This document shows, in pieces, positions 50,203 to 62,341 of a stretch of DNA of 64,000 nucleotides (its first letter is position 1; each line of letters starts with the position of its first letter). The notes beneath the pieces are model-generated. The model did not search any database, was not told where the DNA came from, and saw only the letters and a program-made list of their open reading frames with translations. Source of the DNA: Mallotus nudiflorus (taxonomy: Eukaryota; Streptophyta; Magnoliopsida; Malpighiales; Euphorbiaceae); assembly GCA_947683625.1 (NCBI GenBank), contig CANTUR010000038.1, positions 1,984,001-2,048,000 on the forward strand, given 5' to 3'. The position numbers were made by a program, and so were the translations under genes.

Positions 50203-51982
50203 TCTAATTACATGTAATTTTATTAAACCCTAATTAACATCCATCTAACCTAAAAGGCAATAAGTCAATAAAATTACAAGAAAAAATGCATCAAAAAGGC
50301 AATGTCCCTATGTCTAAACTATGTTAATTTTATTTTATAAGTTAGCTAAATCTACATTTTATTTAGAAGCGAAATAGACTAAAGATGGGCCTACATTTTT
50401 ATTAATTAGTGAGCCTAGATCTATTTATTTTAGTCTGTCTAAGATATGGGTTTAAGTCTATTCAATTTTTAAAGGAAATGTTAAATTAGTGAGCCTAAGT
50501 CTAACTTAGTTTTATTTAAGTGAAATATGGGCCTATGTCCATTTATTTTAAAAGAAATGAAATTAAGTGGGCTGAGCTAAATCTAAACAATTTTAATTAA
50601 CTAGGCGGGCCTAAAATCTAATTAACCTAATGGGCCTAAGTTGATTTGAATTATTTAAAACCTAAATCATTTTTAAGCCTATTTATTAAGTGGGTTAGAC
50701 CTACACGTGGGCTTGGGGCCCAAAAACATAAAAACATAAAAACAAGCCCAAAATAAATAAAACATAAAAAAATGGATCAAATAAACATTATAGTGATTTT
50801 CTAAAAAAATCCTAAATTAATTACATGCAAACCCTAATTTAAGCTACTGCCACCATTGATTTTAATTGATTTTTTTACCCAATTGAACCTAATTACTAAT
50901 TAATTTTAAAGTACAAAAAATTAAATTTTCACTATTCCCATTACTGGAGCTATTACAAATTACATACAAAATTAAAATTAAATAATTATACACCCATGAA
51001 TTGAAAATAAACTACACAGGATACCAAAATGCAGAATAAAAATTAAAATCCTAAGAACTATTAAAAAATAGTACAGGTTCATCCATGGCATTCCATGGAT
51101 CTTCTATTCAATTAAACACAAGCGGTATCCAACTCCTCAATTCACATACGGACATCAAAAAAAAAATAAACAGATTAGCAATGAAATCAAATAACAATAA
51201 CAAAAATAAAAGAAAAATCATAAATAAAAAATAATAGAAAAGGGTAAAAAAAATGAAATAGAATATAACACTGGAGATTTAGATGTTCTGCAAATGCCTT
51301 TTTTGAGCCCCTCAGATTGGATTATCACTATTGAAATTGAAGTATTGTCGATTCTGGACTAGGATTTGATTGCTTTCGAAAACTTCAGTATCCAAAATTA
51401 GGGTTTTTTTTTGCGCTCATAGTCTCTGTTTTTTTTCTTTCGTCTTTTTCTCAGTGTCTCTCTTTCTCTCAGTCTCTCCATGTAAAAAAAATCCTTTCAT
51501 CACCCAAAAATCCCCCCCTGCACGCATGCAGACTCTGCTTTTAAATGCAGAGTCTACGCGTACTGAACTTCCTCCAAAGGAGGAAAGGACTGATGATCAG
51601 ATAGTGTTTTTTTTTTTTCAAAACAAACCTTCTGCATTTTAAAAAAAGACCTTATTAGATAATCATAAAGATAAAATTTAAATTTTTAACCAATTAAAAC
51701 CTTGAAAAAATCGATAAAAAATAAGAAAAAAATAAAAAAAATAAAAAAAAGGGACTTATTGCGCATCGGCACTGTGCAATGTCGATTCTAATTTTTTTTA
51801 CTTTTAATTACCAAAAGACCCTTGAAAAATTGACTTATTTGCAATCAAATCCTAAAAAAATGTTGCAATTTAGTCCTTAAAGTCCAGAAAATCGACAACC
51901 AAGTTCAATTTTTGAATGAATTTTATCATAGGGGCTTATGTTGCAATTATGCATAATTGCATCCCAAAATTAGGTGCTTACA
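50203..51982 (-). other. Remaining part of the Ogre-like solo LTR
   Basis: No gene. It has many gggcct/gtgggc motifs between 50380 and 50720, and a pyrimidine-rich stretch at 51410-51520. The frame starting at 51370 is not conserved and not called. Confidence 0.6.
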
Positions 51983-51987
51983 CAATC

Positions 51988-52230
51988 TAAAAAAGACTTT
52001 ATAGTACAATGATTTTTAACTCAATTAATCATTGACTCAATTGATTGAAATCAATCCAAATCTGATCGTTGACTTAATTGATCGAAAATCATCCTCTAAC
52101 AAAACATTTGCCATTATATTTATCAAAATCAAAGGAAATTTAAAATTCCTCTCCTACAGTACAATGATTGAGTTAGTGAAAAAGAAATTGGGAAAGCATA
52201 GAAAAAGAGATTTAATAAGATTCAATCAGA
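51988..52230. other. Short flank between solo LTR and Retand-type LTR
   Basis: AT-rich sequence with repeated tacaatgattRagt and tcaattgat phrases. Nothing recognised. Confidence 0.4.
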
Positions 52231-52626
52231 TGTGATACCGTCTAATATGTTCCCGCCTAGTTAAGGGCTCCTTATCCCTTAAACAAGGACACTTTGATTA
52301 AAAAGAAGACAGATCTATCTAGAATGGGGACTACCCCAAAGTGGAATCCTAAGTAAAGAAGGAACACTCTCCTACTAAGATTATGAGTCACTATCCCACA
52401 TGAAATCTGACTCCTCCCAGGTTTGAGCATTGCTATATATATAACCCTATATCTCTCACTAAGTGACATCTCATTCTCACATATTCTAGCTATCTTGTAT
52501 TCCTCCTACTTCTGTTCTTTAACTTAGGCATCAGAGTGTTCGTGGGGACTCTCCCCACCTCTCACCTTGCCTTCTGTTCGTGGATTGCAGGATACCAAGC
52601 CCAAGAGTTCTGGAAACCAATTATCA
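52231..52626 (+). mobile_element. 5' LTR of Retand/Tat-type element (about 396 bp)
   Basis: The end is set by ATTATCA lying 2 bp before the PBS. The start at TGTGATACCGTC is a best guess from the TG rule and the change in sequence character. A TATA box (ctatatatataacc, 52432-52446) lies about 185 bp before the LTR end, as expected for a U3/R boundary. The 3' LTR is beyond the window, so the start cannot be confirmed here. Confidence 0.65.
52433..52444 (+). promoter_or_regulatory. TATA box of Retand-type LTR
   Basis: ctatatatataa in the right half of the LTR, in an otherwise mixed-composition context. Confidence 0.6.
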
Positions 52627-52628
52627 AG

Positions 52629-52644
52629 TGGCACCGTCTGCGGG
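52629..52644 (+). other. Primer binding site of Retand-type element
   Basis: TGGCACCGTCTGCGGG differs by two bases from TGGCGCCGTCTGTGGG, the string that follows many Tat/Retand LTRs. Confidence 0.85.
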
Positions 52645-52697
52645 AACTCTTTGGGAAAAGCCATTCATTTACTTGCTAAGCTAAAGACACACTCACT

Positions 52698-54223
52698 ATG
52701 ACTTCTAGCCCACCACCAGCCCCGACTCTTGAAGTTGGTACTAACCCTTCCGCACCTATCCCTTCGACCGACCTCTAAAACCCTCTCCTAGCAATAGTGT
52801 TTCCACCCACCTTACAGCATGCTGGAGCCTCATCCGGGCATATACCTTCACTCCTCGACAACACTTCAAGATACCAGTCCTTAAGCACAGACCTCCCGTA
52901 TTATGCTCCACTACAACACCATCAATCAATACCTTCTATACCCTTTCCGAGCCTACCAGAAACACCAGCAATAACCACTCCAAATTTAAACACTGTAAAC
53001 TAAACACTCAACCTAGATCAAACTAGCAGGGAAGCAATGATAAAAAATATTCAAGTGCAAATAGCTTTGATGCAACAACTAAATGCTATAATACAGAGTG
53101 GGGGCACTCTGAGCCGGCTCAAAATGATGATAACACAACACCTCGGTAGGCCCCAGGGAGCATGGGAAAGGGTAAAGCACCAGAAGGGGAGTGCAATTCA
53201 ACCATTTCGGCTCTTGATGATTCAAAAATAGCTCAGAAGGTTGAAGAAGTAATATGCAAAGCCCGAACCAAACCAAGAAAGGAAGAAGAATGTGTTATGG
53301 ACAATAGAACTCTGTTTATCAACATAATAATTCAGACGGAGATCCCTACTAAGTTCAAAATCCTGTTGCTTGATCATTACGATGGGACAAAAGACCCCAT
53401 CAGCCATATATCAGCGCTCCGAACAAAAATCCTGCTCCAGAATGTAAATGATGGAATCATATGTAGAGTTTTTCCAAGCACACTCATAAAGAGTGCTCAA
53501 AAGTTATTTCATCGACTCCCAGAGAATTTTGTCACTTTTTTTTTAGGATCTATCAGAACAGTTTCATATAAGATTCATCACGAATATTCCCCTGGCAAAA
53601 AAATATCAATGATATTCGGATGTGTCGGTAAGAAGTGGATAAATCTTTACGAAGTTACTTTGACTGTTTCAATAAAACAGCCATGCAAATTAAGCATCTT
53701 GTTGATGAAGTCGCCATAGAAATTTTGAAAAATGGCACTAGACTCGGCAAGCTTAAAAACAAAATAATGACTAAAGAACCGAGTACCTTTGCAGAAGCAA
53801 TGGCGATGGCTGTCCAGATGATAAAAATGGACGAAGACAAAAGGATGTGACAGGAGGAAGATGGGCCATCGATCAAGGATGAAAGACCGAAACATAGACG
53901 AGCAAGATTCCCAAAAATGAATTTTAGAAATATGGTAGAAAGATTTGATAGGGAGGTAGACAAATATACACCCTTGAACACCTCTCGATCCAAAATCCTC
54001 ATGTGGGTCAGGAAAAATGGAGTTGGGATCACCCCAGCCAAGAGAATCAGCCTAAGCCAGAGATTTACCCAGGACAGAGGACAGTACTGCCAATATCACC
54101 AGGAATACAGGCATGACACGGAGGGCTGTAGAGAGTTGAAGAATGCCATAGAAAGGTTGGTGCAGAGGGGAAAGCTTAATAATTTCACAGATGCATCGAG
54201 GAGAAGCAGAATCTCCGAAAACT
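52698..54223 (+). pseudogene. Retand/Tat-type gag fossil
   Basis: The start MTSSPPPAPTLEVGT is 54 nt after the PBS. After a Pro/Ser-rich N-terminus come the capsid region with LLDHYDGTKDPISHISALRT (about 53360-53430), FHRLPENFVTF, a frameshift near 53540, YFDCFNKTAMQIKHLVDEVA, then EPSTFAEAMAMA. The Cys/His knuckle-like motif YCQYHQEYRHDTEGC (near 54090) and LKNAIERLVQRGKL close it, all hallmarks of Tat-lineage gag. Stops at Gln codons and several frameshifts disable it. Confidence 0.85.
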
Positions 54224-54282
54224 AGGAGCATGACAGGCCGAAAGCAAAGAAAACCCAGAGGGAGCTGATTGGAACGATTAAC

Positions 54283-54828
54283 ATGATCATAGGGGGAGAA
54301 AACACTGAAAAGAGATTAAAGCATAGTAGAGGAGAAAAATTAGTGCCCAAGAGAAGTAATATTGTGTTCAATTCGGAAGATGATTCGTATGTACACCACC
54401 CCTATAGTGATGCTCTGATAATAACTACGTGCATAAATAAGTATCGGGTAAAAAGGCTACTGGTGGATAATGGAAGTGCTATCAACGTATTATCCTGGAA
54501 TGCGTACAAAGCAATGGGTGGCTCCATCGCCAACCTGATAGCCATCCAGAACCCCGTCATGATTTTCTCTGGTGGAACCGTGCAACCAATGGGAATTGTT
54601 GAATTGAACCTCAAAATTAGAAACCAAGATGACGAGGAGACAAAAGTCATCCGATTTGTATTCAACGTGGTGGAAATACCACTAGTCTATAATGGGATTA
54701 TAGGACGGCTGGCACTCTATGAGACAGATGTAGTCACCAGCATCCGGCGCTTAACTATGAAAGTTCTAGTCAAGAATGGAACCCTTGCCATTCGGGGAGA
54801 TCAACATATGGCCAGACAGTGTTACTAG
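54283..54828 (+). pseudogene. Retand/Tat-type protease region
   Basis: An open 181-codon stretch contains HPYSDALIITTCINKY, the protease active site VDNGSAINVLSW (near 54455) and IIGRLALYETDVVTS, the Tat version of the ILGRP end motif. It is the longest unbroken coding piece of this element, but it is cut off from gag and RT by stops. Confidence 0.85.
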
Positions 54829-54989
54829 ATAGCCATGAAGCCTCATGCTGAGGCTTTTCCTTTAGAGGCATGGGAAATTGAGAAGCAAGGCGTCGATCTA
54901 TAACCAGTAGAAGACACAGAGACCTTACAAATCATGGAAGGAAAGACCATGAAAAGTGGCAATGCACTCAATCGGAATATCAGAGAAGA

Positions 54990-56370
54990 AATAAAGGAAG
55001 TCCTTACTAGACACTCAGAGGATTTTGCTTCCCAACATTCAAAATCGTCCGCAAGTTGCCTGTCACCTGCCTAAACATCAAACCGAGAGCCAAGCCAGTA
55101 GCACAAAAAAAAGAACCTTTGCTTATGAAAGGCAGAGAATAATTGCTGAAGAAACAACGAAGCTGTTAGCAGTTGGTTTATTAAAGAAGTTACTCACCCG
55201 GAATGGGTGGCCACCGTGGTACTTGTTAAAAAAGCAAATGGGAAATACAGAATGTGTGTAGACTACACTGACCTCAACAGAGCATGCCTTAAGGACAGCT
55301 ACCCGTTGCCCATTATTGACCAGCTCGTTAACTCCACTACTGGTCACAGATTATACAGCTTCATCAATGCGGCATAAGGTTATCACCAGATCCCGATAAA
55401 GGAAGAGGATCAAGAGAAAATGTCCTTCATTACCCATTAAGGATTGTACTATTACAAGGTGATGCCCTTGGGATTGAAAAAAATCGGAGCCACATATCAA
55501 AGAATGATGAACCAAGTCCCCTAAAACCAGATTGGCAGAAGCATAGAGGTATACGTGGATGACATTATCATCAAAAGCAAACATTCGGAACAGCACCCAG
55601 CAGACGTAGATCGGGTTCTCCAGCTACTAAGCAAATCCAGAATCAAGTTGAATCTTGAAAAATGCATCTTTGGAGTCCAAGCAGGCAAATTCCTGGGATT
55701 CATGATATCTTACCGGGGCATTGAAGCCAACCCATAAAAGATGGAAGCCATACTCAACATGGAAGCACCAAAGAACATCCATGAGGTACAAAAGTTAAAT
55801 GGCAGAATCACAGCATTAGGGCGTTTCATTTCTTGCTCGGCTCGGCGATGTCTACCATTGTTCCGAGCTCTCAAAAATTCTAAGAAGTTTCAGTGGTCTG
55901 CTGACTGTCAGGTGGCATTCGAAGACATTAAAATATTTTTATCCTCACCACCCTTACTCAGCCAGCTATCCCAGATGAGACATTGTATTTGTACCTTTCT
56001 ATTGGTTGAGAATGCATCGCCTCAGTACTAGTAAAAGAAGAAGGAAGCCAGCAAAGCCCTGTTTATTACGTTAGTAAAATGCTCCGAGGACTTGAAATTC
56101 AGTATCCCATGTTGGACAAGGTAGCCATGGATGTAGTCCACACCTCTCAAAAGCTTCGACATTACTTCCAAGCTCACTATATTGTCATTAGATCCCATTT
56201 CCCGCTACGAAAAATCTTACAAAGATCGGAGACCTCATGCAGGCTTGTACAATGGTCGGTATTACTCGATGAATTCGATATTGACTATGAGCCCCGACAG
56301 CAGATGAAAGCCCAGGCATTAGAAGATTTCATGCAAGAAATGGCTCCAGAAGACAAAACCTTGACCAAAG
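54990..56370 (+). pseudogene. Retand/Tat-type RT and RNase H
   Basis: Frames shift near 55010-55200. RT motifs are ANGKYRMCVDYTDLN (about 55235), YPLPIIDQLV, an INAA*GYHQIPI motif where CAA has likely become TAA, VMPLGLK, and the catalytic VYVDDIIIKS with YVDD at 55552-55563. LEKCIFGVQAGKFLGF and the tether follow, then the first RNase H region (about 55900-56350), ending with EFDIDYEPRQQMKAQALEDF. Multiple stops are present. Confidence 0.87.
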
Positions 56371-56780
56371 CACTGGAATGGAAGCTTTATGTTAATGGAG
56401 CATCCTCAGCTCAAGGTTTCGATGCTGGAATAATCCTCAGAGGACTAAACAAGGTTTACATCTGATACACAGTTCGTATCGAGTACAACATAACCAACAA
56501 TACAGCCGAGTATGAAGCACTCATTACAGGATTGAAATTAGCCACCAAGGTCAGGGCTGAACACCTCATCATATACTCAGACTCCCAACTGGTAGTCAAC
56601 CAAGTCAGTGGAATGTTCCAAGTCAAAGACACCTGCATTGCCAAGTATGTAGACAAAGCCAGGTAGCTCTTGCAATACATTGAACGGGACGGAGGCTGAT
56701 GGGAGATCATCCAGATTCCTAGGGAAGAAAATAATAAGGCTGACTTCCTAGCCAAATCCGCAGCTAAAAAATAGTCAAGC
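56371..56780 (+). pseudogene. Second (archaeal-type) RNase H of Retand/Tat element
   Basis: Domain with YVNGASSAQGFDAGIIL, NNTAEYEALITGL, IYSDSQLVVNQVSG and NNKADFLAKSA. A second aRNH domain between RNase H and integrase is a known mark of the Tat lineage. The usual VDGASS reads VNGASS here (near 56391), losing the first catalytic Asp (GAT to AAT). Stops also interrupt it at 56464, 56664 and 56698. Confidence 0.85.
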
Positions 56781-56859
56781 ATTCCAAGATATGAATTTCA
56801 CCGAGTCGCTAACCAATCCCAATACAGAAGACTCAGAAGTTTTGGAGACACAGGTAGTC

Positions 56860-58101
56860 TCGGAATGGATGTGATCGATAATCCAATACCTGGAGCATAA
56901 AACACTCCCAGAAGATAAACTGCAGGCTTGGAAGCTCAAAACCAAGGCAACCCACTATTCCATCCATCAAGGGGAGCTCTACCGAAAATCCTTTTCACAC
57001 CTATGGTCCAAGTGCATTTCACCAGAGGAAGGGAATTACATACTCCGAGAAATCCATAAAGGAATTTGTGGAGCATATGAATCCCATTATGCGCTTACTC
57101 GAAAGGCACTACTCCAAGGGTACTATTAGCCCACCATGTCTAACGATGCTCAATAACTAATGCAAGCATGTCCCCAGTGCCAGCACTACTCTTGACTCAA
57201 TCACAAGCCTTCCCGCCCCTTGCATCCCATCGACAGCCCTTGGCCATTCGCTATATGGGGGATAGACACCCTTGGTCCTTTCCCTCCCTCTACCTTGCAG
57301 AAAAAGTTCTTAATTGTGGCTATTGACCATTTCACTAAGTGGGTAGAAGTAGAGGCAGTCCTAACCATTACAGAAGCCTGGATACAACACTTCTTCTAGA
57401 AGGAGATCATTTGTAGGTTCGGCATCCCCCACACTTTAATTACAGACAATGAAAAAACAGTTCGATAATAATAAATTCAGAGGCTTCTACTTAAACCTCG
57501 GTATAAAGCTTCGCTTCACCTCGGTAGCCCACCCACAGACAAATAGACAAATGGAAGTCGCCAATAGAATTCTCATGTAAGGGTTAAAGAAAGACTCGAT
57601 GAGAAAAAGGGAAATTAGGTCGAAGAACTCAATACGTAATCTGGGCCTATAGAACCATAACTAGATCATCCACCGAAAAGACACCATTCAAGCTGACCTA
57701 TGGCATGGACGCGGTAATACCAATGGAAATTAGTTCACCAAGTTACCGGGTAAGCCAGAATCTCGATCACATTATCAATAGCCTTAATGCCCGGATATGT
57801 CTAGACCTACTAAAGGAATGGAGAGAGCAAGCAGCAGCCATGGCTGAAGCACATCGACAAAAAGTGACACGGTACCATCGCCAACGACATCACCCAAGAT
57901 AATTCAATTTGGGAGACTAGTACTCAAAAGAGCAGATATTGGCAAGGCAACTCAGGAACAGGCAGGTTAGGTCCAAATTGGGATGGTCCGTACCAAATCT
58001 CGGCAAGCACAACTAAGGGAGCATACAAACTAAGAGAAAGAGGAGGCAAAGAACTACCACGATTTTGGAACTCAGACTCTCTCAGAAAATACTATCAATA
58101 A
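56860..58101 (+). pseudogene. Retand/Tat-type integrase
   Basis: The zinc-binding part (HKGICGAYESHYALTRK, CPQCQHYS near 57050-57190) precedes the core with WGIDTLGPFP (first Asp near 57265), FTKWVEVEAV and FGIPHTLITDN (second Asp). Frameshifts follow at 57465 and 57600; the catalytic Glu region is damaged. The C-terminus with LRKYYQ ends at a stop codon at 58099-58101, close to the typical WN--NL-KYY end. Only 121 bp separate this stop from the stop of the antisense gene. Confidence 0.83.
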
Positions 58102-60009
58102 GATTGTATTCAACATATGATTCAATAAAGTCTCTCTTTATAAAAAAGAATACCTTTATAAGAGATCGATTATAAAAAAAATACATATATATATATACTC
58201 TGCTATATGTACATCCAGACCCCTAGGCCCGAAAATAGAGGGGGAAACCCTCATCAACAGTCTCTAGATGTGCTACAGACCCAGTAGCAATAGCAGCCTC
58301 CATAGTCTCCCTCACAGGAGCAGAACTAGCCTTTCAACGGGCGTCCTCCTCTGCAGTAAGTTTGGTAAGGTCTGCCGGTGTTATTCGATCCAACGCCCTC
58401 AGATCCAGTCCCGAGTCTTGAGCAAGCAAGATCCTCTTACACTCAGCCCGATAAGCTTTGAGAAACCCCCTTACCATGCCTTGGTATGACTTTTTATCAC
58501 TTGCTTGGGATTTCTCAAGCTCAACTAGCTTTCTCTAGAGCTCAGCAATTTGAAGGTCTTGCTCTTTAATCCTCCTCGTCACCCGGGCTTAGCTATGTTC
58601 CAACTCGGAAACTTTCTTCTAATTTACCTCAGCATCGGACTTCGCCTCAACATATTTTATCTAGCAGTGCTCTAGGGTTGCCTTCGCACCATCCAACTTC
58701 TTCTCAAAATTGATGGCTATGGTTCCCACCTCGGTTTCCTTTAGGTTGTACTGGCTCTTCAGGTACAAGTATTGATCATTCTCCAACAATAAGGCTTGAG
58801 TCACCTATTAATAGCAAAAAGTTAGCGTCAACAAGAAGCATATACGTTAATAATATTAGTGGTAAAAGCTAACTCACTTCTAATGACTGGCCAATCATGG
58901 AGTCGAGCAACCCCTCCGGGCCCTCATCAAACAACCTTGCATATCATTGGGTAGCCTTAGCGATTCAGCGTGTTGATCCCGCACTTGGCTATTAGAGATA
59001 CTCGGGGGCTTCATCTGCTTCAGTATCCAGCCCCTCATATCCAGACACCCAGATAACCATGGGCGTTGAATGAAAATATCCTCATCAAGTCCCTTCGTGT
59101 CCGACTTTGGATTAATCAACCACCTCTTTCTTCAGCCCACCCATTCCGATTGTTCTATTTCCACCACTGTCTTGCCCTTGGGGTCAGCAGGAATCGCTTC
59201 AAGTGCAGTAAGAGCTTCAGGTTCGGGGGTAGGAGATACCTGCACTTCCTTCGAAGCAACTAGCTCGTCAACTAATGAAATCCCACCCGCAAAATAAAAA
59301 AAGTCAGCCATCTACAATCACAAAAATAGATCAAGTCAGAAATATAGCTCAAAGTAACTTAAACGTACCAGGGGAGTGAACGCGACTCAAAAAAACTCTC
59401 CATAGATATCTCATGGACACATCCTCCACCGATCAAGCTTCTGCAAGCCCGTTGAGATGTAGCCACAGAACCATCTCCGTAGCATGGTCGGAAAGTCTCA
59501 CAGGCCGACTCTGTAATATCCCGTGTTTTTAAATATTTTAATACTGCATTGGGATATGCAGTGTTAATAATTTTTAAATATGATATTGATATTTCATGAG
59601 CTTTCATTTAATTTAAATTGAATTTTTAATTGTTTATTATTATTTTAAATGCTTTACGTAAAATGTTCCCGAGACTTGCATTTTCGGGGAAATTTTCACG
59701 TAAATAATTTACTATTAATTATTTTAAGTATATTTACAGACTTGCATGAATTCACACATATTTTTAAAAATACTAAACACCGTATGTATGTGTACGTATT
59801 TATCTAATTAGGGTTTAATTAATATTACCCTAATATTTTATTAATTAATTATTTATTTTATTGTTATTTAATTATTTTTATTTATTATTAAATTTTAAAA
59901 TATTAAATATTAAGTGTGTGGCGTATATTTAATGTGTATAATTTAATATTATTTTATTATATAGTGTAAAGTATATATATACATATTATAAGTCAAAAAG
60001 ATCAACTTT

Positions 60010-60280
60010 TGAAAAATTATCGAATTGCCCTCGAGCGCCTCCTTCTTCCCCGATTTGCCTCCATCGCCGTTCCACCGCCTGTCACATCATTTCCTTGCCG
60101 TTGGTGTGCCGTCTGGCGTGCCACCACCTTCCTCAGCCTTCCTCGCCGCCTGTAGCAGCCGTTTCCGGCGTCTGGAGGTCGGTTTTGGTCGGAGAAGCCG
60201 AATTCTTCTTCACCGTCAATCACGACGTTTCCAGCCAACGTTTTTGACACTGCCAGTCTCTTTCTTCTCCTTGAGCTCCG
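60010..60280 (+). other. Candidate leader exon 1 in solo LTR
   Basis: GC-richer segment after a TATA-like run (59971-59990), ending GAGCTCCG|GTGAGT. The equivalent segment is present in every full LTR of the family. Confidence 0.4.
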
Positions 60281-61202
60281 GTGAGTGTGATTCTAGCTTT
60301 GGTTTGAGCTTAAATGGTCTTGATTTGTTTAGGTTTTGATTTTTCTATTTCGGCCATATTAGGGTTCTTGAATTTTTTTGAACTTCAATTTAATTGATTC
60401 ATGAAAAATTTCTACACAAATGTTGTTCCCATTAGCTTAATATACATGTATGAATTTTTGTATAATTTTTGGAGATTATTTAGGTTTTTGGGTATTTTTG
60501 AATATTTTAATATTATTTTCTAATTTTTGAAAATTAATTAATTAAATTATAAAATTGTGTTTTATGATAATTATAGGTGTTAAAATGAATTATAGGAATT
60601 TATTTGGAATTTTTATGAATTTCTATGTATTTATTTTGAATTATTTAAGTTTATGTAATTTTGGGAAAATTAGGTTAATTGTGTTTTTAATTGAAATTAA
60701 TTGGTTAATTGAGTTTAATTATTGATATTATTGATAAATATCTTGAGAAAATTAATTTTTTGCAATTATACTATTTTTGGTGAATTTTTGAAATAATTTT
60801 AGTATATTTATATATATAAGGGCATTTTGGTAATTTTACCCTAAATTGGCTAAAAATGTAATTTAATTGGTTTAAATAGTTATTTAAGGTATAAAAATGA
60901 TTTCTACAAATTATTTGGTATTTTTAACTAATTAAAACTATTTTTCGTGAATTATTTTCAATTATATATATAATATACGATTTTACTAATAAAATGAGTT
61001 TTAATCGGTTTTTATTGTGTTTAAAGGTTAATTATGTAATTTTTACTTATAAAATGAATTTCTATGTTATAAGGGTATTTTTGGTATTTCTGAAATTGTT
61101 CTGTGATTGTGGACCCCGATCGGTAGACTGTAGTTTGGAGTCCGACCGAGGGGTTGTGGATGAGTGGTTGAGCCTGTTTTTTCGAAGTGTGTTTCTTTGC
61201 AG
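60281..61202 (+). other. Putative intron 1 in solo LTR (922 bp)
   Basis: Donor GTGAGT at 60281; acceptor TTTCTTTGCAG ending at 61202. AT/T-rich inside. Homologous intervals in the LTRs at 46908 and 43241 are also 922 bp by the same boundaries. Inferred from consensus only. Confidence 0.4.
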
Positions 61203-61208
61203 GGTCAG

Positions 61209-61285
61209 CTCTACTCTTTGAGTAGAGAGATGTTCGTTTTACAGGGGAGGTTCTGTAGAATTTTCTGTAGAATTCTCGTAAAACG
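61209..61285 (+). other. Conserved hairpin pair in solo LTR
   Basis: Hairpin I CTCTACTC-ttt-GAGTAGAG (61209-61227). Hairpin II outer arms CGTTTTAC (61235-61242) and GTAAAACG (61278-61285). Confidence 0.65.
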
Positions 61286-61454
61286 TGATATCCGGTCGAA
61301 CCCTAATTTCGATTCAGTGTTTAATACTAGATCGAGTTCTAGGATTTTCTGTTAGGTTTATTCTGATTTCTGTCGTTATTGTTTGTTTAGTTACGCCGAG
61401 ACTGAGGCCTAGTGGACCAGGCCCGTCGGACCTATCTCGTGGAGCGCACTAAGT

Positions 61455-62341
61455 GTGAGTTACTATTTTATATATATATGCTCTAGGGTGCATGATTTTA
61501 GAAATATATGTTTTACCTTGATTAAATATGCATAATAGTTTAATTAGTACTTGAGTTTATTTTAGTTTTTTTTTGTTTATTTTAAACTATATGCATGTTT
61601 TATTAATAAAACAGGTTTAAAATGTTTTTGAATATATTTCCAGTTTATTTTGTAATTTAATTGGAATTATTTGATGTATATATACTCGAAATATACATGG
61701 TTTACTTTTGGTATATTTCCAGTATATATATGGTTTATGTTGCTATTTATTTCAAATTCATGCATCATTTATTTGTGAATGAATGTTTTATATTTATTAA
61801 TGAAGGATATCAATAGAACGTGCTACCTAGTGGGCAGCACTAGGACCGAGTACGTACTGGTACGCTTATAGCATTTAGGCTATATTACTAACCATTTGTG
61901 GATATTGATTGAATATGATTATTTGATGTGTGAGATATGGTTTGGAGGTATGATTGCTGGAGCTCGGTTGACCAAGTGTCTCGGGGCCAATCACACTGAC
62001 AGTCAGACTGCTGGAGCTCGGTTGACTTAGTGTCTCGGGGCCAGTCTACTGTCTAAATGGATTAAGTGGACATATTTGGAATAAGTGAGCCTGTATGGCT
62101 AGAGTGTTGTCTAACACTATTTTGAGGTTGCGATATCATAGGGTTCTATTTGATCCTTCATAATCGATGATTTTAATAAAAATATATAAAAATGATTTTA
62201 CTGCATCTGTGTGTATTGCCTGTATATATACATATTAGATATATACTGTTGATTGTATGCATTGTCATTTAGTATGAATGTATATATATTATAGTAATTC
62301 ACTCAGTGAGGTCTGACTCCCCTCCGTTGACTATTTTTCAG
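61455..62341 (+). other. Putative intron 2 in solo LTR (887 bp)
   Basis: Donor GTGAGTTAC at 61455; acceptor CTATTTTTCAG ending at 62341. Contains the CCTAGTG/CACTAGG hairpin and the 54-bp repeats. Inferred from consensus only. Confidence 0.4.
61956..62063 (+). repeat. 54-bp tandem repeat, two copies
   Basis: Units start at 61956 and 62010 with gctggagctcggttgac. Confidence 0.9.

Larger units (their letters stand above)
46629..51982 (-). mobile_element. Ogre-like solo LTR, minus strand, with nested LTR
   Basis: On plus it runs from TGTAGACGGCGGGG to GGTGCTTACA and is flanked by perfect 5-bp repeats CAATC (46624-46628 and 51983-51987). Subtracting the nested LTR and its TSD leaves about 2054 bp. 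The first block matches the Ogre-type LTR at 23264 (ggggtttagcgcgc). Orientation is inferred from that match. No internal sequence is attached, so it formed by LTR-LTR recombination. Confidence 0.85.

Noticed and set aside
51370..51642. 90-codon frame in the Ogre-like solo LTR
   Set aside because: Phe/Ser-rich by pyrimidine-rich DNA, antisense to the LTR orientation, with no homology visible.
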